Source of the DNA: Marinomonas piezotolerans
GTDB lineage: Bacteria > Pseudomonadota > Gammaproteobacteria > Pseudomonadales > Marinomonadaceae
Direction: 5' to 3'
Length of the DNA: 64,000 nucleotides
Assembly: GCF_003362755.1 (NCBI RefSeq)
Contig: NZ_QKRA01000001.1
Span: forward strand, 496,001-560,000
This document shows, piece after piece, positions 15,803-25,173 of the stretch. Every line of letters starts with the position of its first letter. Positions within the stretch are counted from its first letter, which is position 1. The notes under the pieces were generated by a model. The model saw only the letters and a program-made list of their open reading frames with translations. It was not told where the DNA came from and searched no databases. A program made the translations under genes and the position numbers.

Positions 15803-18259
15803 ATGTTTGCTTGGAGGCTTCTTTTCAGAGAGTTTAAAACGGGTGATGTCCTCACATTGTTGGTCGCACTCGTCGTATCAGTGTCGACCGTCACGGGTAT
15901 CGGGCTGTTCGTCGATCGGCTACAACAATCTTTTGAGGTTCAATCCGCTAATCTACTTGGCGCCGATAGAAGCGTTCGTCGCGATGACCCTATTCCAACA
16001 GAATGGATAGAAGCAGCTAAAAGCGACGACCTAGAGGTAGCTCAGACGGCATCATTTTCTTCGATGGTATTTGGAGGAGATGGCCTGCAGCTGGCTCAAA
16101 TTACTGCTGTTACGTCTAACTACCCATTGCGAGGAAGCTACCTAGTTGATGACTCAATGTTCGGTGGTGGCATGAGTACGGTTACTCCCCCAAAGCCAGG
16201 AGAGATATGGTTGTCTTCCCGTTTGGCAAGTCTTTTATCTGTGAGTATTGGGCAGCAAGTCCGTGTCGGCGAAGCGTCTCTGACGGTGTCTAATTATTTG
16301 GTTCGTGACCCCGGCAGTGCTACCTCAGCGTTTTCTATTGCGCCCAGAGCGGTCATGAATGAGGCGGACCTTGCTGCGACGGAAGTCATTATACCTGGGT
16401 CTCGAGTACGGTATGCATTTCTGTATGCCGGCACACCCGAGCGTCTGGAGGCATTTGATTCGCTGCTCAAGCCAAAGCTAAATGAATCTGAGCGAATTCG
16501 CACGCCAATTGAGCGAGGAGAGCGGATAGGCAATACCGTAAATCGGGCGGAGTCTTTTTTGCTTTTAGCCGGTACTTTGGCGGTTGTCATGTCAGGAGTA
16601 GCGATGGCGCTTGCATCCTCTCGTTACGTAAAACGTCATTTAACACAGTTCGCTGTCATGAAAACGATGGGAGCGACACCCAAAAGGCTTGTGCGGCTCA
16701 TGACATTTCAAGTGTCAATGATCACTTTCATAGGTATTGTTCTTGGTTCCTTACTTGGCCTTGCTGTTCAAGAGGCCATCGCTGGAGTACTAGCATCACT
16801 GATGACATCGGGACTGCCAGCACCGAGTTTATCGAAACTTTGGCTTGGCGGTGCCACCGCAGTTATATCTGTTTTAGCGTTCTGCACGCCCTTGTTAGCT
16901 AGGCTTATTCAGGTGCCACCACTCAGAGTTCTACAACCAAACGCTGAGCTAAAAGGCAGTGCAGCGTTGTTGTTTATATTTGGCTTAATTGGCATGTACT
17001 TGTTAATGGTTGTATATGCCGGTGGGTGGATGCTCCCTAGCATCATGATGGTGGCGCTTGGCGCTGTTACATTATTGGTACTTGTACTTGGGTGGGGCTT
17101 ATTTAGAATGAGTAGATTGCTCTCTCGGCAAACCACCACCGGTTGGCAATTAGGGCTCGCTGCTTTGCATCGCAGGCTTATTGCGAATTTATTTCAGCTT
17201 TTGGTGTTTACTCTTATTATTATGCTGAGCCTTGTGCTAGTCGGTGTTCAAAGCAACCTGATTAAGGATTGGCAAGCACAAATCCCTAGCGATACCCCAA
17301 ATCATTATCTGTTTAATGTCCAAGAGTCACAGGTAGGCGATATTTCTGAATTTACATCAACTTCAAATATTGTGGCGTCCGAGTGGTACCCTATGGTACG
17401 AGGCCGCGTGACTCATATCAATGGTGTCGCATCTGAAGAGTTGTTTCCAGACCGTCAAAATGAACCTGAAATCGTCGAGCGTGAGTTAAATCTAACCTGG
17501 GCCGACACGCTTGGTGAAGGAACAGAGCTCATAGACGGTGACTTTTCTGCTGAGGGTGTGTCGATAGAGCAAGAGGCGGCGAAGGAAGCAAATGTCGGTC
17601 TTGGAGACAAACTGACAATCAATATTGGAGGTCTTGATTATTCGTTACCGATTACCTCCATCCGGTCAGTAAATTGGCAAAGCATGCAGCCAAACTTCTA
17701 CCTTATTTTGCCTTCATCTGTTTTATCAGACTATCAAGCAAATTACGTGAGTAGCGTATTTCTGACAGATCAAACAGCTTCTAAGTTTTACAAGTTCATG
17801 GCTAATTATCCCACTGTTTCGATGCTTAATATCGGCGAGTTGCTGAAACAAGTGCAGGCCATCATTGCGCAGCTCGCAAGTGCACTTCAGATTGTCTTAC
17901 TGTTTATATTAGGAGCTGGGGCGCTCGTGCTTATCGCTAGTGTGCGCTCGACGTTAGATGAACGTTTAGAAGAGGGGGCTCTCTTGAGAACACTTGGAGC
18001 AACAAAGGGAATCGTTCGACAAGCTCTACTGGTCGAATTCGGTTCACTTGGGCTGTTCTCTGGGATTGTAGGCGCTGCTGGAGCAGAGTTATCTTTGATC
18101 GGCCTGCAGCACTTTGTGTTCGAGATGGAGGTCACCTTCCACCCTATGCTCTGGCTACTTGGGCCGCTCTCTGGATGGCTAATTGTCACAATTATAGGTG
18201 TATTTGCGAGCCGAGCTGTGCTAAAAGTGCCGCCCATTCGGTTATTACGGTCTATTTAA
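15803..18259 (+). CDS. ybbP: ABC transporter permease YbbP (FtsX-like)
   Basis: An 818-residue inner-membrane protein. It has one N-terminal membrane segment (about 16-38), a large periplasmic region to about 250, and an FtsX-like domain around 255-370. More membrane segments follow at about 385-430, then a second periplasmic region, and a second FtsX domain at the C-terminus (about 690-810). This doubled architecture is that of E. coli YbbP (804 residues). An AAGGAG site inside the ybbA end drives it. polB follows after 12 bases. It should pair with YbbA and contact TesA-side substrates in the periplasm. Confidence 0.93.
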   Translation: MFAWRLLFREFKTGDVLTLLVALVVSVSTVTGIGLFVDRLQQSFEVQSANLLGADRSVRRDDPIPTEWIEAAKSDDLEVAQTASFSSMVFGGDGLQLAQITAVTSNYPLRGSYLVDDSMFGGGMSTVTPPKPGEIWLSSRLASLLSVSIGQQVRVGEASLTVSNYLVRDPGSATSAFSIAPRAVMNEADLAATEVIIPGSRVRYAFLYAGTPERLEAFDSLLKPKLNESERIRTPIERGERIGNTVNRAESFLLLAGTLAVVMSGVAMALASSRYVKRHLTQFAVMKTMGATPKRLVRLMTFQVSMITFIGIVLGSLLGLAVQEAIAGVLASLMTSGLPAPSLSKLWLGGATAVISVLAFCTPLLARLIQVPPLRVLQPNAELKGSAALLFIFGLIGMYLLMVVYAGGWMLPSIMMVALGAVTLLVLVLGWGLFRMSRLLSRQTTTGWQLGLAALHRRLIANLFQLLVFTLIIMLSLVLVGVQSNLIKDWQAQIPSDTPNHYLFNVQESQVGDISEFTSTSNIVASEWYPMVRGRVTHINGVASEELFPDRQNEPEIVERELNLTWADTLGEGTELIDGDFSAEGVSIEQEAAKEANVGLGDKLTINIGGLDYSLPITSIRSVNWQSMQPNFYLILPSSVLSDYQANYVSSVFLTDQTASKFYKFMANYPTVSMLNIGELLKQVQAIIAQLASALQIVLLFILGAGALVLIASVRSTLDERLEEGALLRTLGATKGIVRQALLVEFGSLGLFSGIVGAAGAELSLIGLQHFVFEMEVTFHPMLWLLGPLSGWLIVTIIGVFASRAVLKVPPIRLLRSI

Positions 18260-18271
18260 GTACATCTATAC

Positions 18272-20602
18272 ATGTTTGAAACTCATAAAGGTTACATTGT
18301 CAGTCGTCACAGTAATGATGAATCCGGTCGCTTAAGCATTCATTATTATGTGAAGACTGACCTAGGGACAGCGAAAGTCTGTATTACTAATCCAGATACT
18401 CTATTTTTTACCGATGCACCTGTGGAGGCCATAGAGCCGAATGTGACAGGCGTCGTCTGTGAAGAAAGCCAACTCAAATCATTTTCTCATTCCCCGGTTA
18501 CTGTCGTTCGGTGTCAGAGTCTTTTGTTGCAACGACAAATGATTGCACTGGTAAAGAAACAGGGCTTTGATGTCTATGAAGAAGATATCAAACCTGAAGA
18601 TCGTTATTTAATGGAGCGGTCGATTCGAGGAAGCGTCGAATTTATTGCAATACGTAATGGCGACTCTCTTATTTTCTCCGATGCGCGAATAAAACCGAGT
18701 GACTACCGACCTTCTTGGCAAGTATGGTCTCTCGATATTGAAACGTCTGTCTCTAAAAATGAGTTACTTTCAATCGGAATAACAAGTGGCGACCGCCGTG
18801 TTGTTTTGGTTGTGACACCTCAAGACGTAGCAATTGAGAATGTCTACCCATTCCCAGATGAGCGACGACTACTGCTTGCCTTTATAAAGTTTGTTCGACG
18901 CCACGCTCCTGACATAATTATTGGTTGGAATGTCATTGGCTTTGATTTTATGTTCCTTGATCAACGCTTTAGGGCGCTCGGAATTTCTCCAGCAATTGGA
19001 GTAGGAGGCGAGCCTTGGCGTATTCGCGAAGCAAAAGAGTCTGGGAAAGTATTTGCTAATATTGCGGGGCGCGTCATTCTTGATGGCATCACGATGCTAA
19101 AAGTCGGTGGATATCACTTTAGCTCTTACAGTCTTAATAACGTCAGTAGTGAACTGCTCAACGAGCGCAAGTTACTTGAAGGGGGTGACAGGTGGCAAGA
19201 AATAGAGCACATGCATCGAACAGCCTTAGACAAATTTGTAGCGTATAACCTACAAGACTGTGTTCTCGTAGAACGGATATTTGAAAAGCTCCAGCTCATT
19301 GAGTTGCAACAGACCCGAGTGGACTTAACCGGTATTCCCTTGTCGCAAACCGGAGGGTCGGTCGCATCGTTTGAAAACCTTTATTTGCCAAGACTACATC
19401 GAAAAGGGTGGGTGGCTCCTGCATGGCGAGACGAGAAGTTTGTCCCAAGCCCAGGCGGCTTTGTTATGTCCTCTGTCCCTGGTCTGTACAAAAACGTACT
19501 AGTATTTGATTTCAAAAGCCTTTATCCAAGCATCATACGAACATTCTATGTTGACCCTTTAGCCCGCGTTGTGGCACAGGCCTTAAAACACGATACATCT
19601 GTGCCGGGCTACCGAGGCGCAGCGTTTGAAAGACAATACGCAATTTTACCAGAATTAGTGACTGAGCTTGCTCAATCGCGTGAAATAGCTAAGAAAGAAG
19701 GTAATTCAATACTAAGTTACGCCATTAAAATTATTATGAATTCATTTTATGGCGTGTTGGGTTCCTCAGTATGCCGCTTTTATCATTCGGAGTTAGCGAG
19801 CTCCATCACCATGCGAGGCCACGAGCTTCTCGGGCGAACTAAAGATTGGATGGAGGAAAGAGGTGCAAAAGTGATATATGGAGACACAGATTCCTTATTT
19901 ATCACGCTAGACGATAACTTATCAGAACAACAGGCAAAAGACTCTGGAAGTGAGCTGTGTACAGTTATCAACCAATGTTTGAAGGAATGGTGTGGAGACT
20001 ATGCACAATTACATTCATACCTAGAGCTCGAGTTTGAAACCTTATATACGCGGTTTTATATGCCTACCATCCGCGGCCAAGAAGAAGGGTCCAAAAAACG
20101 CTATGCTGGTTTGAGTGACGGTAGGATTGTATTTAAAGGCCTCGAAGCTGCACGGAGTGATTGGACTCCTTTAGCAAAACGCTTTCAGGTTGAACTTTTT
20201 GAGCACCTCTTCAATGATAGGAATGCAGAGCAGTACGTAACAGAATTTATCCAATCATTGTTAGATGGCCAATATGACCAAGAATTAGTATATACCAAAC
20301 AATTGACGCGCCCATTATCGAAGTACACCAAAACACTACCGCCACATGTAAGAGCGGCGAAAATGGTGGACGAAGAGCGACACAAGCAAGGGTTGCCGCC
20401 GGAGTATAACCGTGGTAGAAAACGGGTAGCTTATTTATATCAACTGTCCGGTGTTGTTCCATATCGTGATGAGTCAGATCTAGTGCAAATTGATTATCAG
20501 CACTATATCGACAAGCAATTGCTGCCGATTGTCGAAGGCGTATTCCAGATGCTGGGATTAAATGTAAATGATATGATGACACCTCAGTTTAATCTACTAT
20601 GA
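18272..20602 (+). CDS. polB: DNA polymerase II
   Basis: A B-family polymerase of 776 residues, close to E. coli Pol II (783). The exonuclease motif DIET lies near 154, and the NVIGFDFMFLDQR exo II region is present. Polymerase motif A is DFKSLYPSII, the KxxxNSFYG motif follows, and motif C is YGDTDSLF near 538, so both activities look intact. Pol II acts in translesion synthesis and replication restart. It begins 12 bases after ybbP with no clear Shine-Dalgarno. I see no LexA box (CTGT-N8-ACAG) directly upstream, so SOS control from this position is not supported. Confidence 0.95.
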   Translation: MFETHKGYIVSRHSNDESGRLSIHYYVKTDLGTAKVCITNPDTLFFTDAPVEAIEPNVTGVVCEESQLKSFSHSPVTVVRCQSLLLQRQMIALVKKQGFDVYEEDIKPEDRYLMERSIRGSVEFIAIRNGDSLIFSDARIKPSDYRPSWQVWSLDIETSVSKNELLSIGITSGDRRVVLVVTPQDVAIENVYPFPDERRLLLAFIKFVRRHAPDIIIGWNVIGFDFMFLDQRFRALGISPAIGVGGEPWRIREAKESGKVFANIAGRVILDGITMLKVGGYHFSSYSLNNVSSELLNERKLLEGGDRWQEIEHMHRTALDKFVAYNLQDCVLVERIFEKLQLIELQQTRVDLTGIPLSQTGGSVASFENLYLPRLHRKGWVAPAWRDEKFVPSPGGFVMSSVPGLYKNVLVFDFKSLYPSIIRTFYVDPLARVVAQALKHDTSVPGYRGAAFERQYAILPELVTELAQSREIAKKEGNSILSYAIKIIMNSFYGVLGSSVCRFYHSELASSITMRGHELLGRTKDWMEERGAKVIYGDTDSLFITLDDNLSEQQAKDSGSELCTVINQCLKEWCGDYAQLHSYLELEFETLYTRFYMPTIRGQEEGSKKRYAGLSDGRIVFKGLEAARSDWTPLAKRFQVELFEHLFNDRNAEQYVTEFIQSLLDGQYDQELVYTKQLTRPLSKYTKTLPPHVRAAKMVDEERHKQGLPPEYNRGRKRVAYLYQLSGVVPYRDESDLVQIDYQHYIDKQLLPIVEGVFQMLGLNVNDMMTPQFNLL

Positions 20603-20665
20603 TCTAATCTGACTTAGGCTTATGTGGCTGCGTGCAAAGGCAGCCACAAATATGGAAAGGGAATT

Positions 20666-23227
20666 ATGTTGTCGCCTAAAAGTGTCATTTGTTCATTGGC
20701 TTTTATTTTATTTTTGGCACTTGTCTACGCCTGGAATACCATATCTTCTTATCCTTCCTTAGAAACAATAGAGCAATCGAGTGGTTCTCTGTTGTATGCT
20801 TTTTCAGAAGATGACCAGCCCAAACAATGGCATGAAACAAACAGCAGCAGTTTAGCGTTTGGCTACAAATCCAAACCATTATGGCTAAAAGTATCTTTCG
20901 ATTCATTCCCTGAAGATTCGCCACTATTAATTATCGATTACGGGTTACTGGATCACGTCACAGTTAGCCAATTCGAAGGCGAGCGTCTCATTGCAACATG
21001 GGAAACAGGAGATATGTTGCCGTTCGACCAGCGCCCTTATCTCAGTGATCGCTTTGTTTTCCCACTTGTATTCAGTAACCAGCAGACTGAATTGCTTATC
21101 CGAGTCCAATCGGAAGGCACACTTAAAGTACCACTCTATTTGTCCAACCACTTTGTCGAGGATCAGCGCGCACAATATACCGCGATTTTGATGGGGGGCT
21201 ATTCCGGTTTTATGATGCTTATGTTTTTGATAAGCGTCATGGTCAGTACCATTTACCGTGATCGAAACTATTTATTCTATGCTGCGTATGTAGGCGCTAT
21301 GGCATGCTTTAATTTACAGCTAGCGGGAGTCTTATTCCAATGGCTGTGGTCGAACGCACCGAGTTTCAATGCATCAATCACTGCGAGCATTATTTTCCTA
21401 ACCGCCGCTTCTCAAATTGTCTTTATTGCTTTTTACCTTAAATTGTACAACGACCGTATTGGTCGATACATGCGCCTATTTGTCGCTTATTGCTTGATAT
21501 TATCCTCATTGAGTTTTATTCCTGGGCTCTACCGATATCTATCACTGCTTGGAGTACTAACCATTATAAGCAGCAATGTTATCGCTGTGATTTTGGCAAC
21601 ACGTCGCATTTGGGTGGATCAAAATCGTGATGCAAGTGATTGGTTCTTTTTAACTGGCTGGTCCTGCATGTTGATTGGCATTGTTGTTAGTGCGCTGGGT
21701 GTTTCAGGGGTACTGCCTTCGAGCTCTGCAATTAACAATGCGGCGGTGATAGCATCATCGCTTGAAGTTTTCTTTTTGCTAGCGGCGCTGTTTGAAAGAA
21801 ACCAAAAAGATCGCAGTCAGCGACTAGAAGCGATTTCTCAAGGACTTGAAGAGTCCCGAAAACGAGAACAAGCAGAACGGCATTTGGTATTTCAAGCGAC
21901 GCATCATCCGTTATCACTGCTACCGAAAAAGGAAATCCTCACTCACGAGTGGGGGCGTTTGCAACATTCCTTACTCCCGAACCAACATGTGACCATGGTG
22001 GTCATTCATATTACTGGCTACTATAAGCAAATCGCTACATTTGGGCATGATGCGGCTGAACACATGTTAAAAACCATACATGTGCGCACTAGCGCTCTAG
22101 CAAAACGATATGACTTCATATGCTCCATTGACTCTCAATGGGACGATGAACGTGTCATTGCTCTAGACACCTTAGACCTTTGTTTTGTCACATCAACTAG
22201 GTCACCAGAGTTGCCTGATGCTTTTATTCAAAGCGTCTTTTCTGAATTAAGTAAGCCTGTCACTTATAAAGATGTGGCGCTTGATATTGAGCTGGTAATT
22301 GGACTGTGCGCATCTAGTACAAAGACCGACATAATTGGTCTAATACGTAAGGCGCAAGTCGCGGCGAATGAGGCTCACCGTAGGAACATTCATAATCTAC
22401 GCTACAATGACCGCGAAGGTATCGATCCCGAACATTCTTACTGGCTACTCGAAAGATTTAAAAGTGCACTTGAAAGTAATGCGCTAGACATGCATTTTCA
22501 GCCACAAGTTTGTCTAAATACCGGAAGTATCATAGGAGTTGAAGCGCTGATTAGATGGTACGATACCGAGCTAGAAAAATGGCAACCCCCCGATATTTTT
22601 ATTCCGTTAGTTGAGCAGTCCAGTCTTATTTCTCCGTTGACAGACTATGTCATTAATCGTGCATGCGATTTCTTAGTAGCGTTTAAAGAGAACTTTGCTT
22701 CGACTTTTAAAGTCTCTGTTAATCTGTCAGTAAAAAATCTTCAGGATGAAACCGTGCTTAAGGCACTTGAGAACGTAACAAAGCGAACGGGCGTGAATGT
22801 AGGGGAGCTAGAGTTCGAAGTCACAGAAACGGCCTTTATGGGCGACGCGAGGCTTCCAAAGGTGATATTATCAAAGTTAGCGGAGCTTGGCGCTAGCATC
22901 GCATTAGACGATTTCGGCACTGGTTATACATCGATCAATTATTTGCGCGAACTACCATTCACTGCACTCAAAATCGATAAATCACTAATATTGAATCTAA
23001 GCGAGGGTAGTAAAGAGTATAAACTTGTGGCAGCTTCGATCAAAATGGCTGAAGCATTGGAAATGGACGTCGTAATTGAAGGAATCGAAACTTCAGAAGT
23101 ACTCAATTTACTCAACATCGCCGAAGCTGGCTTTGGTCAAGGGTATCTATTTTCTAAGGCTCTTCCGCAAGACGAGTTCTTTACGTGGTATAAGCAGAAC
23201 TATCAAAAAGGGATGATTGTTAGGTAA
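20666..23227 (+). CDS. 7TMR-DISM sensor with degenerate GGDEF and intact EAL domain
   Basis: A protein of 853 residues that joins an extracytoplasmic sensor to cyclic-di-GMP turnover. It has an N-terminal signal/anchor, a periplasmic DISMED2-like beta domain (about 40-165), a block of seven hydrophobic segments (about 175-385), a coiled-coil linker, a GGDEF-like region without a GGDEF motif, and an EAL domain. The EAL motif EALIRW starts at residue 626, and DDFGTGYTS starts at 748, followed by KIDKSL and the IEGIET glutamate. Phosphodiesterase activity is therefore likely. ATG 20666 follows a GGAAAGGGA site and is preferred to the longer frame from 20624. Confidence 0.9.
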   Translation: MLSPKSVICSLAFILFLALVYAWNTISSYPSLETIEQSSGSLLYAFSEDDQPKQWHETNSSSLAFGYKSKPLWLKVSFDSFPEDSPLLIIDYGLLDHVTVSQFEGERLIATWETGDMLPFDQRPYLSDRFVFPLVFSNQQTELLIRVQSEGTLKVPLYLSNHFVEDQRAQYTAILMGGYSGFMMLMFLISVMVSTIYRDRNYLFYAAYVGAMACFNLQLAGVLFQWLWSNAPSFNASITASIIFLTAASQIVFIAFYLKLYNDRIGRYMRLFVAYCLILSSLSFIPGLYRYLSLLGVLTIISSNVIAVILATRRIWVDQNRDASDWFFLTGWSCMLIGIVVSALGVSGVLPSSSAINNAAVIASSLEVFFLLAALFERNQKDRSQRLEAISQGLEESRKREQAERHLVFQATHHPLSLLPKKEILTHEWGRLQHSLLPNQHVTMVVIHITGYYKQIATFGHDAAEHMLKTIHVRTSALAKRYDFICSIDSQWDDERVIALDTLDLCFVTSTRSPELPDAFIQSVFSELSKPVTYKDVALDIELVIGLCASSTKTDIIGLIRKAQVAANEAHRRNIHNLRYNDREGIDPEHSYWLLERFKSALESNALDMHFQPQVCLNTGSIIGVEALIRWYDTELEKWQPPDIFIPLVEQSSLISPLTDYVINRACDFLVAFKENFASTFKVSVNLSVKNLQDETVLKALENVTKRTGVNVGELEFEVTETAFMGDARLPKVILSKLAELGASIALDDFGTGYTSINYLRELPFTALKIDKSLILNLSEGSKEYKLVAASIKMAEALEMDVVIEGIETSEVLNLLNIAEAGFGQGYLFSKALPQDEFFTWYKQNYQKGMIVR

Positions 23228-23230
23228 CGT

Positions 23231-23899
23231 ATGACACTACCAAAAAAAAGACAGTTAACACATGATCGGCTCCGTACGTCTGTTCAGCGTTTATTGCTGG
23301 AAACAGATTGGACAGATATCACAGTACAGCATGTATCCTCTCAAGCGGGAGTGAGCATCGGAACCTTCTACAATTACTATGATAGTAAAGACGATGCCCT
23401 ACGAGATGTACGAACCTGCCTGACTGAACTGGTGAAAAAAGACATTTTACTGGTGCTTAACACACAAGCTGAAGTAGAGAGCCGTATATCAATACTTATC
23501 AAATATTTCATAAATATTCTGAATAGTCAGTCTACTTGGGCTAACTATTTTTATCGTGCTGAAAGTTTTGCTGATCGGTTAGACGGTGGGCTAGTGTCTT
23601 TACTTGAACCTCTAATCTTAGAGAGTGCGCTATTCCAAAAAAGTCACTTTAAGGATGCGAAAATTGCCGCCCAGTTTGTTGAAAACGGCATTTATCCTTT
23701 GCTAAAAAACTACCATGATAAAAATCAAGTAGTGCCAGAATCAGAGTCAGTTCAAATAGTGATTTTAGCGCTTTCTGCTATGGGATTGATAGGCAGCTCC
23801 CTAGACTCTGCAGCTAAGGTTGTGTGTCCAATGACGCCACTTGCTTCACTACCGCAATCAATCTACGAATTGGAAAATACTAAAGCTGGATATGCCTGA
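23231..23899 (+). CDS. TetR-family transcriptional regulator
   Basis: A 222-residue regulator. The N-terminal 60 residues form the HTH: TDWTDITVQHVSSQAGVSIGTFYNYYDSKDDALRD has the standard spacing of helices 2-4. The remaining helical domain would bind an unknown ligand. It starts 3 bases after the EAL-protein stop and overlaps the glutaredoxin-like gene by 8 bases (23892-23899), so all three may be cotranscribed. No palindrome for autoregulation is obvious. The ligand and targets are unknown. Confidence 0.9.
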   Translation: MTLPKKRQLTHDRLRTSVQRLLLETDWTDITVQHVSSQAGVSIGTFYNYYDSKDDALRDVRTCLTELVKKDILLVLNTQAEVESRISILIKYFINILNSQSTWANYFYRAESFADRLDGGLVSLLEPLILESALFQKSHFKDAKIAAQFVENGIYPLLKNYHDKNQVVPESESVQIVILALSAMGLIGSSLDSAAKVVCPMTPLASLPQSIYELENTKAGYA

Positions 23900-24203
23900 A
23901 TTATTACTCTTCGGTACCCTCGGATGTCATTTGTGCGACGAAGCAGAGACACTGTTGAAACAATGGTTTGGCAATGAGCTAACCTTAAAATCAATTGATA
24001 TCGCTGACTCCGAAGATCTCGTTGAAAAGTATGGTCTTAGAATTCCAGTCATTTCTGATGGTGTGAATGAGCAGGATTGGCCTTTTGATAAAGAGCGGTG
24101 TGCCGGACTTTTGGTAAAAGGCAATATTGACCTATCATCTTGGCAAGATGGAAAGTCATCAACGACCGCTCGTAGGGTATTATGCATCTCAACTAAAAAA
24201 TAA
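23892..24203 (+). CDS. Glutaredoxin-like thiol protein (DUF836 type)
   Basis: A protein of 103 residues from ATG 23892, which overlaps the tetR stop. The frame is open from 23841, but the added residues are the tetR C-terminus read out of frame. The start PELLLFGTLGCHLCDEAETLL carries a CHLC motif, a Cys-x-x-Cys redox pair in the thioredoxin-like fold. The IPVISD stretch has the cis-proline of the family. Such proteins are often small glutathione- or thiol-linked reductants. Specific partners are unknown. It converges with tatD and overlaps it by about 15 bases. Confidence 0.82.
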   Translation: MPELLLFGTLGCHLCDEAETLLKQWFGNELTLKSIDIADSEDLVEKYGLRIPVISDGVNEQDWPFDKERCAGLLVKGNIDLSSWQDGKSSTTARRVLCISTKK

Positions 24204-24959
24204 TGTTTTTGTATTGTTGTCTGCTGCGCTAATAACATCTTCTACTGGTAACTCTTTTATTCTTGCAATTTCCTGTGCAATCCATGGTAAGTATTTAGGG
24301 TGATTACGCTTCGGCCTCGGACGGATGTTCCGAGGAAGTAAATAAGGGGAGTCGGTTTCAATTAACAAACGTTCAAGTGGTAACTGCTTAACCGCTTCCT
24401 TTAAGGATTGATTGCGCCTCTCATCTAATAGCCAACCTGTAATTCCTACGTACAGGTTAAAATCTAGATAGCACTTCATGGCGTCACTGTCCCCAGTGAA
24501 GCAGTGAATTACACCCGAATTATCTAAGTTTGCAGAACTAAGCATCTCAATCATAGTGTCAAACGCATCTCGCTCATGCAAATAGATCGGCTTACGTACG
24601 GTTGCGGCCACATTAAGTTGAGCTTGAAATGCTTTGATTTGCTCGTCGGGAGTAGAGTAGTTACGATTAAAATCTAACCCTGTTTCACCCACTGCAACGG
24701 CTAATTCATAATGGTGAAATAGGTCAATCAGCGTGTCGGTATCGGTCGATTTCCAACTAGAGGCATGGTGCGGATGGCACCCCAAAGTAACAAACATATC
24801 ACTGTAAGGTGCGCACAATTTGAGATTAGCCAACGATTCATCCAAATTTGAAGCGATGCAGATAATCCCGTTGACCCCTTGCTCATGGTAGTCCTTTTGA
24901 AATTGTTCTAATGACTCTAAATAGCTAGGGTGGCTTAGGTTTACGCCAATGTCATACAT
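24189..24959 (-). CDS. tatD: 3'-5' ssDNA/RNA exonuclease TatD
   Basis: A 256-residue TIM-barrel metal-dependent hydrolase, start at ATG 24959 behind an AAGGAA site. MYDIGVNLSHPSY, LGCHPHHASSW, GETGLDFNRNYSTPDEQ, HCFTG and the terminal LLIETDSPYLLP are TatD landmarks, and the length and DIGVNL start match E. coli TatD (260) closely. The histidines and aspartates form a two-metal site. It degrades DNA and RNA, and is linked to DNA repair and oxidative damage. The second TatD-family gene, ycfH, is at 52226, so this window carries both paralogues. Confidence 0.93.
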   Translation of the reverse strand: MYDIGVNLSHPSYLESLEQFQKDYHEQGVNGIICIASNLDESLANLKLCAPYSDMFVTLGCHPHHASSWKSTDTDTLIDLFHHYELAVAVGETGLDFNRNYSTPDEQIKAFQAQLNVAATVRKPIYLHERDAFDTMIEMLSSANLDNSGVIHCFTGDSDAMKCYLDFNLYVGITGWLLDERRNQSLKEAVKQLPLERLLIETDSPYLLPRNIRPRPKRNHPKYLPWIAQEIARIKELPVEDVISAADNNTKTLFFS

Positions 24960-25085
24960 AGCGGTTCCTTGTTTCAGACTGAACACATGTGGTTAAAGAA
25001 CGTAAGTGAACATTATCGCTTTGTAACGTTTAGAGAGAAGTTTGTCATATAAGCCTATATAAATCATGATCTAACAATTACTTAC

Positions 25086-25131
25086 GACAAAAAAATACTG
25101 TTTTGTCAGCAATTATTCACTATCATAGCTA
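25086..25131 (+). promoter_or_regulatory. Putative cheV promoter with an inverted repeat
   Basis: GACAAAA (25086-25092) and TTTTGTC (25101-25107) are inverted arms over an 8-base spacer. The right arm overlaps a possible TTGTCA -35 (25103-25108), followed by 17 bases and TAGCTA. The region 24960-25173 is otherwise AT-rich with no gene. I do not see a clear sigma-28 flagellar promoter. Confidence 0.3.
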
Positions 25132-25173
25132 TAGTTTTCATTGGTGGTTGAGCATTAGTTCTCGGAGTTAAAT

